From Ardenticatenaceae bacterium (lineage in GTDB: Bacteria > Chloroflexota > Anaerolineae > Promineifilales > Promineifilaceae), in contig JACKBX010000009.1 in assembly GCA_020634375.1 (NCBI GenBank), positions 1-64,000 on the forward strand: a stretch of DNA of 64,000 bases. Reading direction: 5' to 3'. Of this stretch, positions 25,716 through 34,340 are shown piece after piece (the first letter of the stretch is position 1; every line of letters starts with the position of its first letter). A program made the translations under genes and the position numbers. The notes beneath the pieces were generated by a model. The model had not been told where the DNA came from and did not search any database. It saw only the letters and a program-made list of their open reading frames with translations.

Positions 25716-26096
25716 GTTCCTAGCAGAGCTAACTACTCCCATGTAACTATTGTACAAGTCCTCCCCTGTCGCAACCAAGCCCCTCTTTTCGCTTACTCAT
25801 AAGCCAAAAACACAAAAATGCTCGTATTTGCTACGAACTCCCTCCAACTTCACGATTTTGCCCAAACAGTCCTTGAAATTCACCTGAAGTTTAGTGTATG
25901 CTATACCCACGTTCCAACAAAAACGGCCGTGATCATAAGGGTAGGGTGAAAAGCATCTGCTAGGTTTCAGGAGAGGAACCTTCCCCCCGCATCACTGTTT
26001 TTGTTTTGGAATTCACGCATTGTTGTACGTGCAAATTTGGCGTGGTAAGTATTGAATGGATGGCCGGGTACGGCCGTTCATCACTGGTAGGTTCTC
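25716..26096. other. 381-base divergent intergenic region
   Basis: Between the peptidase-MA lipoprotein (minus) and the zinc-ribbon membrane protein (plus). It holds two ACGGCCGT copies (about 25922 and 26069) and a plausible plus-strand promoter (25873-25902). I see no gene and no strong hairpin. Confidence 0.6.
25873..25902 (+). promoter_or_regulatory. Possible sigma-70-type promoter
   Basis: TTGAAA (25873-25878), 18 bases, TATGCT (25897-25902). It would give a leader of about 190 bases before the gene at 26097. Confidence 0.4.
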
Positions 26097-27614
26097 ATGT
26101 TCCGACCTCCACAAGCTCCTGATTCCTGGGCCACTTTACAGATTGAGTGTGTCGCGTGTAAAGAACTCATCACGCTGGCCGAAGGGCCAGAAGAAGCAAC
26201 GCGTGAGCAAGACAACTGGCATCATCCTCCCGTTGAGCAACCCAGTATACTCTTGCGTTATCTAGATCGAGTCTCTCGTCGGGAAACTCAGCCACAGAAT
26301 CGTCCACATACAGCCGTTCCAACCTCTGAGAATGATGTCGAGGACAAGAACAAAAATGAGCCTATCCCCATCACTTGCCCGCGTTGCGGCGCTGACAATC
26401 GCAATTGGGTTCACATTCTGCATCCCCAAAACCAGAAGTGCTTAGATAGGCTAATCAACTTTTGGCCGATTGGATTAGGCTTAATTATTGCCCTTGCCAT
26501 CCCCATCATTGGCCTTACACGCTTTGGGGAAAAAATAGAGAGTGGCAAGCAGACTTTGCTGGTAACAATCATTTTGCTGTCCGGTTTACTTCCCCTATTA
26601 ATTATGCCGCGCATGTGGATGAGTATGCGTGAACACCGGAATGCACAGGGTATTGTGCCCGGCCAATCTACCATCTCGCCCCCCATACGAGTTGCTTTTA
26701 TTTTGTTGGCCGTATTTGTGTTTGTGCTGCCCGGCTTTATTTACGTCGCTGTGCCGCTAGGGTTTGATTATTTGTCCAACCTGATATCACCACCCGATTC
26801 GCCCACTCTGCAACAACGGATCGAACAAGTCCACGCTCAAATTGGTGACGCATTGAATGCTGAAAAAACGCCACCCAATAAATGGAATACAGCCGAAAAT
26901 GCAACCGTTGCGCTAGAAACCCTCTTGAAAATCGAACCAGAAACAAACGAAAGATGGTATACACGCATTTATCATGTTTTAGATGAAGCTACTCAAGTGC
27001 TTAAAACAAAACCAGAGAGTGAACTTATACCCAAGATTGCCAACGAGATAGCAGTTTTGGAACGGTTTATTGCCAGCACACAGCCACCGCGTGTTGATAA
27101 GGAGTTTCTCAAAACCTGGTTCAAATATGTTCTCACCGCCAGTTTGTTAGCGATGTTATTTGGCTGGTGGGCAACGCGACAATATGCTAACAAGATCAAC
27201 TTGCATTTACCACGCCCCATTTACTACAGTGTCGCCAATATGACGCGGGTAGTAGCCTGGGAAGCAAAACGTGCTTTGGAAATACGCGATTACCTATCTC
27301 AAATTCAATGGGTAGATGTGGAACGCAATGAATTAGGGGGGATTACCTTGATTGGCCTGTTCCGCGCTTCTCCTAATTTTGACCAACAGGGGAAGCCTGT
27401 AGGGCAATTCCTGCGTGCCCAACGCTACGAAATTATGTCCGATTGTTGGGGTCATATTGAATTTACAGAAATTCGTGATATTTTGTCGCCGATTTCAGCC
27501 GTTAGCCCGCAATATCAGGTTGTTGCTGCGCCTGCGGAGGCTGGCTCAGATGAAATCAATAAAACGCTGGATCAACTTTTCCGTCCTCGTGTCAATCGGC
27601 TGCGGTTAGAATAG
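26097..27614 (+). CDS. Zinc-ribbon membrane protein of unknown function
   Basis: I do not recognise this 505-residue protein. The N-terminus has two Cys pairs that look like zinc ribbons, CVACKEL near residue 18 and TCPRCGADN near residue 96. Four hydrophobic segments follow: WPIGLGLIIALAIPIIGLT, TLLVTIILLSGLLPLLIMP, VAFILLAVFVFVLPGFIYVA and, much later, YVLTASLLAMLFGWWATRQY. Between the third and fourth is a helical stretch of about 110 residues that may be extracytoplasmic. The C-terminal 130 residues appear cytoplasmic. The gene has no ACGGCCGT in 1.5 kb. A strong terminator follows it. Confidence 0.6.
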   Translation: MFRPPQAPDSWATLQIECVACKELITLAEGPEEATREQDNWHHPPVEQPSILLRYLDRVSRRETQPQNRPHTAVPTSENDVEDKNKNEPIPITCPRCGADNRNWVHILHPQNQKCLDRLINFWPIGLGLIIALAIPIIGLTRFGEKIESGKQTLLVTIILLSGLLPLLIMPRMWMSMREHRNAQGIVPGQSTISPPIRVAFILLAVFVFVLPGFIYVAVPLGFDYLSNLISPPDSPTLQQRIEQVHAQIGDALNAEKTPPNKWNTAENATVALETLLKIEPETNERWYTRIYHVLDEATQVLKTKPESELIPKIANEIAVLERFIASTQPPRVDKEFLKTWFKYVLTASLLAMLFGWWATRQYANKINLHLPRPIYYSVANMTRVVAWEAKRALEIRDYLSQIQWVDVERNELGGITLIGLFRASPNFDQQGKPVGQFLRAQRYEIMSDCWGHIEFTEIRDILSPISAVSPQYQVVAAPAEAGSDEINKTLDQLFRPRVNRLRLE

Positions 27615-27637
27615 CGAAGGTATCGGGGCAGAATATG

Positions 27638-27690
27638 AAATTGCAAGCGGACAATATTGAATAAATTGTCTGCTTGCAATTTGCCTTTTT
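27638..27690 (+). terminator. Intrinsic terminator after the zinc-ribbon gene
   Basis: AAATTGCAAGCGGACAAT (27638-27655) pairs with 27665-27682, with one mismatch, followed by GCCTTTTT. Confidence 0.8.
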
Positions 27691-27882
27691 GCAAACCTGC
27701 ACACTTGCCCAGTCAACGGTATAATCTTGCCAAGAATTAAATTATTTGGGGTTGATTGGGAGTCCCTCAAATACAAAACATTTACAAGTGAAACGGCCGT
27801 AGCGCAAACCAGACATGCCTTATCCCACAAGTGGCACGCTCTTTCCCCTGCGCAGGCAAATTTGAAGAATAGGAGAAAATAA

Positions 27883-29127
27883 ATGGCATACAAGAACATC
27901 AAAGTCCCCACTGACGGCGAAAAGATCACCTTTGAAGATGGCAAACTGCACGTCCCCGACCATCCCATCGTTGCTTTCATTGAAGGCGACGGCATTGGCG
28001 TAGACATCACCCCTGCCTCCATCCGAGTGTGGGACGCGGCTGTAGAGAAGGCCTACGGCGGCAAGCGCAAAATCGCCTGGATGGAAATCTATTCTGGCGA
28101 AAAAGCAGCCAATCTTTACGACGGCAACTACATGCCTGAAGAAACCTTTGAAGCTATGCGTGAATACGTTGTCGGCATCAAAGGCCCTCTCACAACTCCC
28201 ATCGGCGGCGGTTTCCGCAGCCTCAACGTGACCCTGCGCCAGGTACTGGATTTATATGCCTGCGTGCGCCCTGTGCGTTACATCCCCGGTACACCCAGCC
28301 CCATGCGCCACCCAGAAAAGATGAACATCATTCTCTACCGCGAAAACACCGAAGACGTGTACTCCGGCGTAGAATGGCTGGCCGAATCTGACGAAGCCCA
28401 ATCCCTGATCAAATTTATGAATGAGCAGTTGGGCAAAAACGTCCGTATGGACTCCGCCATCGGCATCAAACCTGTCAGCGCGTTTGGAACCAAGCGGTTG
28501 GTGCGTCAGGCCATTCAGTATGCCGTGGACCATAAACTCGGCAGCGTGACCATCGTTCACAAGGGCAACATCATGAAGTTCACGGAAGGTGCCTTCAAAA
28601 ATTGGGGCTACGAACTGGCGAAAGATGAATTTGGCGACGTGACCATTACTGAAGAAGAACTATGGGACGCTTATGATGGTGTTGTGCCCGAAGGTAAAAT
28701 TGTGGTCAAAGACCGCATTGCCGATAACATGCTGCAACAATTGCTGACGCGTACTGATGAGTATGAAGTCATCGCCACGCTGAACTTGAATGGCGACTAC
28801 ATGAGTGACGCGGCGGCGGCACAGGTGGGCGGCCTGGGCATGGCCCCCGGCGGCAATATTGGCGATGGCGTAGCCTTGTTTGAAGCGACGCACGGCACGG
28901 CTCCCAAATACGCAGGTCAGGATAAAGTGAACCCCAGTAGCCTCATCCTCAGTGGTGTGATGATGTTGGAGTACATGGGCTGGCAAGAAGCGGCTGACTT
29001 GATTGTAGAGGCGATGACGAAGACCATTCAAGACAAGACGGTGACGTATGATTTGCACCGCCAGATTGAAGGGGCAACGAAGTTGAGCTGCTCGCAGTTT
29101 GCTGAGGCGATTGTCGCCAATATGTAA
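27883..29127 (+). CDS. icd: NADP-dependent isocitrate dehydrogenase
   Basis: A 414-residue enzyme of the TCA cycle that converts isocitrate to 2-oxoglutarate and CO2. Landmarks: FIEGDGIGVDITPAS at the start, substrate segment GGGFRSLNVTLRQVLDLYAC with the phosphate-contacting Ser, YRENTEDVYSGVEW, the metal-binding segment NLNGDYMSDAAAAQVGG, and HGTAPKYAGQDKVNP, where Lys-Tyr marks NADP rather than NAD preference in the E. coli type. Length matches the E. coli enzyme (416). AGGAG precedes ATG 27883. TATAAT at 27720-27725 is a possible -10 without a clear -35. No ACGGCCGT lies inside, although it is plainly a housekeeping gene. Confidence 0.95.
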   Translation: MAYKNIKVPTDGEKITFEDGKLHVPDHPIVAFIEGDGIGVDITPASIRVWDAAVEKAYGGKRKIAWMEIYSGEKAANLYDGNYMPEETFEAMREYVVGIKGPLTTPIGGGFRSLNVTLRQVLDLYACVRPVRYIPGTPSPMRHPEKMNIILYRENTEDVYSGVEWLAESDEAQSLIKFMNEQLGKNVRMDSAIGIKPVSAFGTKRLVRQAIQYAVDHKLGSVTIVHKGNIMKFTEGAFKNWGYELAKDEFGDVTITEEELWDAYDGVVPEGKIVVKDRIADNMLQQLLTRTDEYEVIATLNLNGDYMSDAAAAQVGGLGMAPGGNIGDGVALFEATHGTAPKYAGQDKVNPSSLILSGVMMLEYMGWQEAADLIVEAMTKTIQDKTVTYDLHRQIEGATKLSCSQFAEAIVANM

Positions 29128-29154
29128 GCGTGATGCGTGAAACATGAAATGTGG

Positions 29155-29187
29155 AGCCATCGGCCAGTTGGTCGGTGGCTTTTTTTT
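29155..29187 (+). terminator. Intrinsic terminator after icd
   Basis: AGCCATCGGCC with GGTCGGTGGCT (29170-29180), including G-U pairs, then an eight-T run. Confidence 0.8.
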
Positions 29188-29225
29188 GTAGAGATTAATC
29201 GTCTCTTTTACTGGCAGATTTATTT

Positions 29226-29292
29226 AACCGCAAAGAGCGCAAAGGACGCAAAGATAAAACCGGCTTTGCGCTCTTTGTGTTCTTTGCGGTGA
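29226..29292. repeat. 9-bp-period repeat with inverted arm (CGCAAAGNN type)
   Basis: CCGCAAAGA GCGCAAAGG ACGCAAAGA, then GGCTTTGCG CTCTTTGTG TTCTTTGCGG. It lies just before the thiD start. Confidence 0.8.
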
Positions 29293-29299
29293 ATTTTCA

Positions 29300-30094
29300 A
29301 TGAATGATTCTGAACCACCGAAAGTATTGACGATTGCCGGGTCGGACAGCGGCGGGGCGGCGGGGTTGGCGGCGGATTTACGGACGTTTGCGGCGCTGCG
29401 GGTGTATGGGATGGGAGTGATTACGGCCGTTACTGCCCAAAACTCCCACTCTATCACGGCCGTTCACTATCCCCCGCCTGACCTCATCAGCGCACAATTG
29501 ATGGCCGTGCTCTCCGATTATGGCGCGAACGCGGTCAAAACCGGCTTTTTGGGGCGTGTAGAAATCATCACGGCCGTTGCCGAAGCACTGCAACAGTACG
29601 CTGTACCTCATCTTGTGGTTGACCCCGTGCTGGTGAACCACAAAGGACAGGCCATGTTTCCGCCCGAAGTGACCGAGGCCTATCTGCGGTTATTGTTTCC
29701 CCTGGCCGAATTAATCACGCCCAACCGCCGCGAGGCGGAACTGTTGACCGGGTTAACGCTGAAAACGGTAACGGAAATGGAAACGGCCGTTACCCACCTC
29801 CACGCCCTCGGCCCGCGAAATGTACTGCTCAAAGCGGGGCGGCTGGGGGGTGAGATGCACAATGTGTTTTACGACGGCCGTACTATCACCCACCTTCCCA
29901 GCCAGGCCATAGACACTGCCAACACGCACGGCGCAGGGGATACCCTGTCGGCGGCGACAGCGGCATTTTTGGCAATAGGCGAGGGGATGTGGACGGCCGT
30001 TTCCCACGCGCATACTTTGACGCATCAAGCCATCCGACGCGCCGCACAGTGGCAAATGGGGCAAGGACATGGCCCTGTTTGGCCTCTGGAATGA
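29300..30094 (+). CDS. thiD: Hydroxymethylpyrimidine/phosphomethylpyrimidine kinase-like protein
   Basis: A 264-residue ribokinase-fold kinase. GSDSGGAAGLAADLRTFAAL near the N-terminus, AVTAQNSHSI, VKTGFLG and LITPNRREAELLTG match ThiD, which phosphorylates HMP and HMP-phosphate for thiamine. Two positions differ from the usual enzyme: the DPVMVAKSG loop reads DPVLVNHKGQ, and the catalytic region reads THGAGDTLSAA, so the usual Gly-Thr-Gly-Cys is Gly-Ala-Gly-Asp as in PfkB-type sugar kinases. Substrate is therefore less sure than the family. No other thiamine gene is nearby. The gene holds six ACGGCCGT copies in 795 bases, the densest in the window. Confidence 0.82.
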   Translation: MNDSEPPKVLTIAGSDSGGAAGLAADLRTFAALRVYGMGVITAVTAQNSHSITAVHYPPPDLISAQLMAVLSDYGANAVKTGFLGRVEIITAVAEALQQYAVPHLVVDPVLVNHKGQAMFPPEVTEAYLRLLFPLAELITPNRREAELLTGLTLKTVTEMETAVTHLHALGPRNVLLKAGRLGGEMHNVFYDGRTITHLPSQAIDTANTHGAGDTLSAATAAFLAIGEGMWTAVSHAHTLTHQAIRRAAQWQMGQGHGPVWPLE

Positions 30095-30097
30095 GTG

Positions 30098-30125
30098 TTG
30101 ACGCCCCCCAAATTTATGCTATTCT
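30098..30125 (+). promoter_or_regulatory. Likely promoter for the GbsR-type regulator
   Basis: TTGACG (30098-30103), 16 bases, TATTCT (30120-30125). It stands in the 66-base gap before the regulator start at 30161. Confidence 0.5.
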
Positions 30126-30160
30126 CTACTTTCAAAATGTTTTGAACGCAGGGGAAAGCA

Positions 30161-30697
30161 ATGCACAATAGTCTTACGGCCGTTAGCAACAGTACCGTCG
30201 CCGGACTAGGGCGACTCGCTCGTTTTTTTGGTTTTAGTGATGTGATGGGTCGCCTTTATGGAACCCTCCTCCTCAGTCCCGATCCCCTATCCCTTGACGA
30301 TCTCGCAGATGGACTTGAGATTAGCAAAGGCTCAGTGAGCATGAACATGCGTGCACTGGAGCGTTGGGGCATGGCGAAAGAAGTATGGATGCGCGGTGAG
30401 CGCAAAAAATATTACGCCGCCGAATCTGACTTGTGGCAAGTCATTCGCAATGTGCTGGGCAGCCGCGAGCAGCGCGAAGTGCAAGTTGCGCTGCAAGTGC
30501 TCAGCGAGAGCGTGGAAAAATTGAAAGAGGCCGAAGCAGAGCTAACGCCGGAGGAGCAAGAGCTGTCACGCTATTACCTGGATCGCGTGGTGGATTTGCA
30601 AGCGTTTTTCAAAGTGGCGCAGATGGCGCTAGAAACAGTCGTGGGTAGTGGGGAATCCCTGGATTTTGACGCAGTGACGCGGATTGAGATTGAATAA
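30161..30697 (+). CDS. GbsR/MarR-type transcriptional regulator
   Basis: A 178-residue winged-helix protein of the GbsR family: FFGFSDVMGRLYGTLLLSPD, then the recognition-helix part DGLEISKGSVSMNMRALERWG and the wing VWMRGERKKYYAAE. A C-terminal helical dimerisation part follows. In Bacillus, GbsR controls choline and glycine betaine genes, but family members elsewhere control other genes, and none of those partners is nearby. GGGGAAAG precedes the ATG. The next gene begins at the base after the stop, so they form an operon. Confidence 0.82.
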   Translation: MHNSLTAVSNSTVAGLGRLARFFGFSDVMGRLYGTLLLSPDPLSLDDLADGLEISKGSVSMNMRALERWGMAKEVWMRGERKKYYAAESDLWQVIRNVLGSREQREVQVALQVLSESVEKLKEAEAELTPEEQELSRYYLDRVVDLQAFFKVAQMALETVVGSGESLDFDAVTRIEIE

Positions 30698-31216
30698 ATG
30701 AGAATTGCAGTTGGTTCTACAAATCCTGTGAAGGTGGCAGCCGTGCGCGACATGGCGCTGCGGCATTGGCCGGAGGCAGAGGTTGTGCCGCTGGCTGTGG
30801 AGACTGGTGTTAGCGAGATGCCGATGAGTGATGCGGAGTCGCTTGCCGGGGCGCGTAACCGGGCGCGTGCTGCGCGTGCCGCCGCGAATGCTGACCTGGG
30901 GGTCGGCCTGGAGGGGGGTGTGAACCCGGAAGAAATTGGGCTGGTGCTGCATGGCTGGGTGGTGGTGGTGGATGGAAACGGCCGTACCGGAATTGGCGGC
31001 GCAGGTCGTTTGCCCCTACCAGAAGCCATCGCCAAACGGGTGCTGGCGGGCGAAGAACTCGGCCCCGTGATGGATGATATTTTAGGCCAGACAGATGTGC
31101 GTAAAAAGGGTGGGGCTGTGGGCGCATTGACTGCCGGGCTGGTGATGCGCCAGGATGCGTTTGCGCTGGGCGTAGCGTATGCGCTGGCGCCATTCGTGGC
31201 GGCGCAGTTGTATTAG
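30698..31216 (+). CDS. yjjX: Inosine/xanthosine triphosphatase (YjjX/DUF84)
   Basis: A 172-residue house-cleaning nucleotide phosphatase. VGSTNPVKVAAVRD at the N-terminus is the family hallmark, and GVSEMPMSDAESLAGARNRA plus GVGLEGGV complete the active-site region. It hydrolyses ITP and XTP, deaminated purine nucleotides, so that they are not built into nucleic acid. ATG 30698 abuts the stop of the regulator. The 8-bp repeat at 31215-31283 begins at its stop. Confidence 0.85.
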   Translation: MRIAVGSTNPVKVAAVRDMALRHWPEAEVVPLAVETGVSEMPMSDAESLAGARNRARAARAAANADLGVGLEGGVNPEEIGLVLHGWVVVVDGNGRTGIGGAGRLPLPEAIAKRVLAGEELGPVMDDILGQTDVRKKGGAVGALTAGLVMRQDAFALGVAYALAPFVAAQLY

Positions 31217-31283
31217 CTAGTCAGCCAATCAGCTAGTTAGCCAATCAGGCTGACAAGCTGAAATGCTGACAAGCTGACAGGCT
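31215..31283. repeat. 8-bp-period repeat (AGCCAATC / CTGACAAG types)
   Basis: AGCTAGTC AGCCAATC AGCTAGTT AGCCAATC, then CTGACAAG CTGAAATG CTGACAAG CTGACAGG. The two words are partly inverted copies of each other. Confidence 0.8.
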
Positions 31284-31291
31284 ACTAAACA

Positions 31292-32359
31292 ATGAAGTAT
31301 CTCAAAATTCTATTTGAGTTGGTGAAGGAAACGGCCGTAAGCTACGGTCGGGACAAAGGGGGGCTGCTTGCGGCAGCGTTAGCGTACCACACCATTTTCT
31401 CGCTAGCCCCTCTGCTGGTGATTGCTGTGGCAGTGGCCGGGTTTGTTTTTGGCGATGCGGCTGTGAAAGGGGAGTTAGTTGGACTCATTGAGGGAACGGT
31501 GGGCACGGAAGCGGCTGTCGTCATCCAAAATTTAATTGGTTCGGCCAGCCAGGGCAGCGGGGAGATTTTTGCTACCATCATCAGCACAGGTTTGCTATTT
31601 TTGGGCGCGACCGGCGTATTTGGGCAGTTAAAGACAGCGTTGAATATGACTTGGGGCATCTCGCGCGGCCCTGATAAGGGCATTTGGGCCATGCTGAAAA
31701 CCCGCTTTTTGGCGATTTTAATGGTGATGGGGATTGGCTTTTTGTTGTTGACGGCTATTTTCACTTCCACCATTCTCACCACTGTGAACCGCCGCCTGGC
31801 AGCACAAGGGGCGGATATCAGCGCTGCCTTGCCATTGATTAACTTTTTAGCCACCTTTACCATGCTCACCCTGCTGTTTGCCATTATTTTTAAGACCCTG
31901 CCCGATGCCAGTGTAGCCTGGAAAGATGCACTGGTTGGTGGCGCTGTCACCTCTATTTTGTTTGGGATTGGTCAATATGTGATTGGGCTGTATTTGGCGA
32001 CCAGTTCTGTTGGCTCGGCTTATGGCGCAGCCAGTTCGCTGGTGGTGGTGCTGTTTTGGATTTATATTTCGGCACAGATTTTGATGTTTGGCGCGGAGTT
32101 TACACAGGTTTATGCCAATCGGTATGGCTCGAAGATACGGCCGTCGCAACATGCCATCTTGCTGCAAAACAATGTCCAAACGCCCGAACCAGAGCCGATA
32201 GAGGAAGTGGAAGCGTCGCTGATGCTCTATCCTTTAGAGGAGGAATCGCAGCCACGGCCGGCACCCACCTGGCAAAGGCAAACGGCCGTTGGCCTGTTGG
32301 GCATGGCTGCGGGTCTGTTCCTCGGCTTCATCGGCAGCCTGCTCCGCGACCAGTCATAA
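31292..32359 (+). CDS. YihY/BrkB-family membrane protein
   Basis: A 355-residue protein with about six transmembrane helices. The N-terminus GGLLAAALAYHTIFSLAPLLVI is the YihY signature (AxAxxYxxxFSLxPxL), and GAVTSILFGIGQYVIGLYL with SAYGAASSLVVVLFWIYISAQILMFGAEF are the closing helices. It was once called ribonuclease BN by mistake; the true function is unknown. The C-terminal tail (about residues 270-330) is charged and Pro-rich before a final hydrophobic segment GLLGMAAGLFLGFIGSLL, which is an extra helix not seen in the shorter E. coli protein. Confidence 0.85.
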   Translation: MKYLKILFELVKETAVSYGRDKGGLLAAALAYHTIFSLAPLLVIAVAVAGFVFGDAAVKGELVGLIEGTVGTEAAVVIQNLIGSASQGSGEIFATIISTGLLFLGATGVFGQLKTALNMTWGISRGPDKGIWAMLKTRFLAILMVMGIGFLLLTAIFTSTILTTVNRRLAAQGADISAALPLINFLATFTMLTLLFAIIFKTLPDASVAWKDALVGGAVTSILFGIGQYVIGLYLATSSVGSAYGAASSLVVVLFWIYISAQILMFGAEFTQVYANRYGSKIRPSQHAILLQNNVQTPEPEPIEEVEASLMLYPLEEESQPRPAPTWQRQTAVGLLGMAAGLFLGFIGSLLRDQS

Positions 32360-32414
32360 CGTGAAGCGTGAAACGTGATGACTTTCTTTTCACGTTTCAC
32401 GCTTCACATGTCAC
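32359..32414. repeat. Heptad repeat with inverted arm (CGTGAAR type)
   Basis: ACGTGAAG CGTGAAA CGTGATG, a T-rich loop, then CACGTTT CACGCTT CACATGT CAC. It lies between convergent genes and may end both transcripts. Confidence 0.75.
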
Positions 32415-32422
32415 ACATTTTA

Positions 32423-34099
32423 TTACCCCAACTCAATCTCTTTGCGAATTGTGCCCGCCCGTTGGTGTGTGGCTGTGATGGTAACAGCCGTGCCCGCCTC
32501 AGCCTCAATCACCCACTCCACTTTGGCGCGTTCAGTGGTGGCATCGCCACCCCAGATTGGCGCAACAGCCTGCTGATCGCGCCCGGCAAGTTGCCCGAGC
32601 ATCGTTTTGGGGGTGCCCGTCACCAACTTTGCGCCGTCCGGCAGGGCAATGTCTACTTCTAACTCACGCACAACCTTTTGCTCCAACGCCCGTTTGCTCA
32701 CATTGCTGGGCAGCCAGCCCGTGTTATGCACTACCGCCCGCACCCAGTGCAGGTTGCCCTGTGACTGCACATCTACTTGATACCACTCTAGTTTGGGTGA
32801 AACCAGGCATTGGTACAGCGCAAACTCGCTCAAAGGCGACACCTCTTTTTCCAGCAAATGGCGCGGCGGATTGCGCCAGACATTGAAGAAATCCCAGCCA
32901 CCAATCTCTACTGGGCCAAGCTGCGGATGGTCAAATTCGTACCAGTCCACCCAGCCTTTGCCCTCCAGCGCCTCATCATTCCAGCGCATGATGGCCTCAT
33001 CATCGGCCTGCGGGTGTTCGCGGAACCAGTCCATAAATTTGTAATCTTTGATACCGGCTTGCCGCTGTACGCTCCAGATTTCACACGTCCAGGCGTAGAT
33101 ACCCTGGTGGTCGTACATCCAGTCGTCAAATGTACCTTTGATGAATTCTTTGGGGTCATATTTGAAGTCGTGGAAGACAGACACGGCCGGATAGCCGGTG
33201 AGTTCTGTGGCTTTTGCGCCCAGTCGTTGGTAGGCACGCAGGTCGGGCGTGGGCAGGCTGTCGTCGCCGCTCTTTGTAGGCGGGCGCAGGTACACGCCGC
33301 TAAAGGTGTGATAGCTGATGGAACCGGTGATGTTGGGATGGTCAACAATCCAGCGCATGGCTGCTTGCGGCTCTGGTTCGCTGCCGGGGTATTGGCCTGC
33401 GCCGCGCTCGTTGGGTTCCCAAAGGATGGGGAATTGGCGGTTGAGGTCTAGCCCTTGCAGATTGGGCGCGGCATTGATGGTGACGCCATCGTAGTTTTGG
33501 ATGCGCCCTTCGGGGATGATGCGGTAGAAGTTGCCGCCGGGTGGCTCGTCGGCGGCGCGGGGAATCATGATGCGTGGGTCGTCGGGGTGGATTTTCCAGT
33601 TGCCATTGGGGTCGCGCAGGCGCATTTGCAGGATACGGCCGTCGCTGTCCACATCTTCCTGGTGCAGTCCGTCGAGGCTGTCCATGCGTGGATACGGCCG
33701 TGTGCTGCTGCGGATATACTTGGGGATGTCGGCTAACGCCCACTCTGCACCGTCGGGGTTGAGGCGGGGCACAATGTAGAAGGCGCGGCTGTCAAGGGCT
33801 TGGGTGACGCGCTCGTCACGGCCGTATTCCGTTAGCAGTTTGTGCAGCAGATGCAGCGCAGCAGTAGAGCCGGACACCTCGGTGGCGTGGATGTTGCCAT
33901 CCACCCACATCGCTGGTTTTTTATCGGCGGGGCCGCTGGCGAAATGGGTCACGGTCATCACCCAGATGTCGCGGCCTTCGTAGCTTTTGCCCAGGCTGTC
34001 TAGCTTGCAGATGGCGGCGTACTCGTCCGCCCAGGCTTGCAGGTAGGCGGTCAGCTCATCGTAGCGATAGTAACGGTCAAAGCGCATGTCTTCACTCAC
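32423..34099 (-). CDS. M14-family zinc carboxypeptidase
   Basis: A 558-residue protein. The zinc motif is DGNIHATEVSG (His-x-x-Glu) near residue 83, with the third ligand His in SYHTFSG and the catalytic Glu in YAWTCEIWS. An Arg/Asn substrate segment is seen in GLDLNRQFP. The C-terminal 120 residues are a beta-rich domain with VRAVVHNTGWLPSNVS. There is no clear signal peptide, so it may be cytoplasmic. I choose GTG 34099 because AAAGGAG lies seven bases upstream of it; ATG 34087 is the alternative. The longer ATG-started frame would have no ribosome site. Length exceeds pancreatic-type carboxypeptidases because of two insertions and the C-terminal domain. Confidence 0.83.
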   Translation of the reverse strand: MSEDMRFDRYYRYDELTAYLQAWADEYAAICKLDSLGKSYEGRDIWVMTVTHFASGPADKKPAMWVDGNIHATEVSGSTAALHLLHKLLTEYGRDERVTQALDSRAFYIVPRLNPDGAEWALADIPKYIRSSTRPYPRMDSLDGLHQEDVDSDGRILQMRLRDPNGNWKIHPDDPRIMIPRAADEPPGGNFYRIIPEGRIQNYDGVTINAAPNLQGLDLNRQFPILWEPNERGAGQYPGSEPEPQAAMRWIVDHPNITGSISYHTFSGVYLRPPTKSGDDSLPTPDLRAYQRLGAKATELTGYPAVSVFHDFKYDPKEFIKGTFDDWMYDHQGIYAWTCEIWSVQRQAGIKDYKFMDWFREHPQADDEAIMRWNDEALEGKGWVDWYEFDHPQLGPVEIGGWDFFNVWRNPPRHLLEKEVSPLSEFALYQCLVSPKLEWYQVDVQSQGNLHWVRAVVHNTGWLPSNVSKRALEQKVVRELEVDIALPDGAKLVTGTPKTMLGQLAGRDQQAVAPIWGGDATTERAKVEWVIEAEAGTAVTITATHQRAGTIRKEIELG

Positions 34100-34117
34100 G
34101 GGGAAACTCCTTTGTAA

Positions 34118-34160
34118 TGATGAGGGATGAAGGATGAGGGATGAAAGGTCATGCTTCATC
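34118..34160. repeat. Heptad repeat (GATGARG type)
   Basis: GATGAGG GATGAAG GATGAGG GATGAAA, then CTTCATCC as a short inverted arm. Confidence 0.7.
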
Positions 34161-34340
34161 CGAAGTTGGAGGGCGGTCGGGAACGGCCGTCCTGACGATG
34201 ACAACGTTGCTAGATTATAGCTCGTGTTAGGCAATTGTCTAATAGTCGCAGCGAAGGAAAGGCGAGAGTCGCGTCTACAGGTCGCCTGTTCTCGTCAAAA
34301 AAGATATGATTTGCCCCGTAAATTTTGTTTGGAGTAATGC

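Noticed and set aside
33342..33743. Open frame rich in Arg and Pro opposite or alongside the carboxypeptidase gene
   Set aside because: Composition is that of an off-frame read of GC-rich coding DNA.
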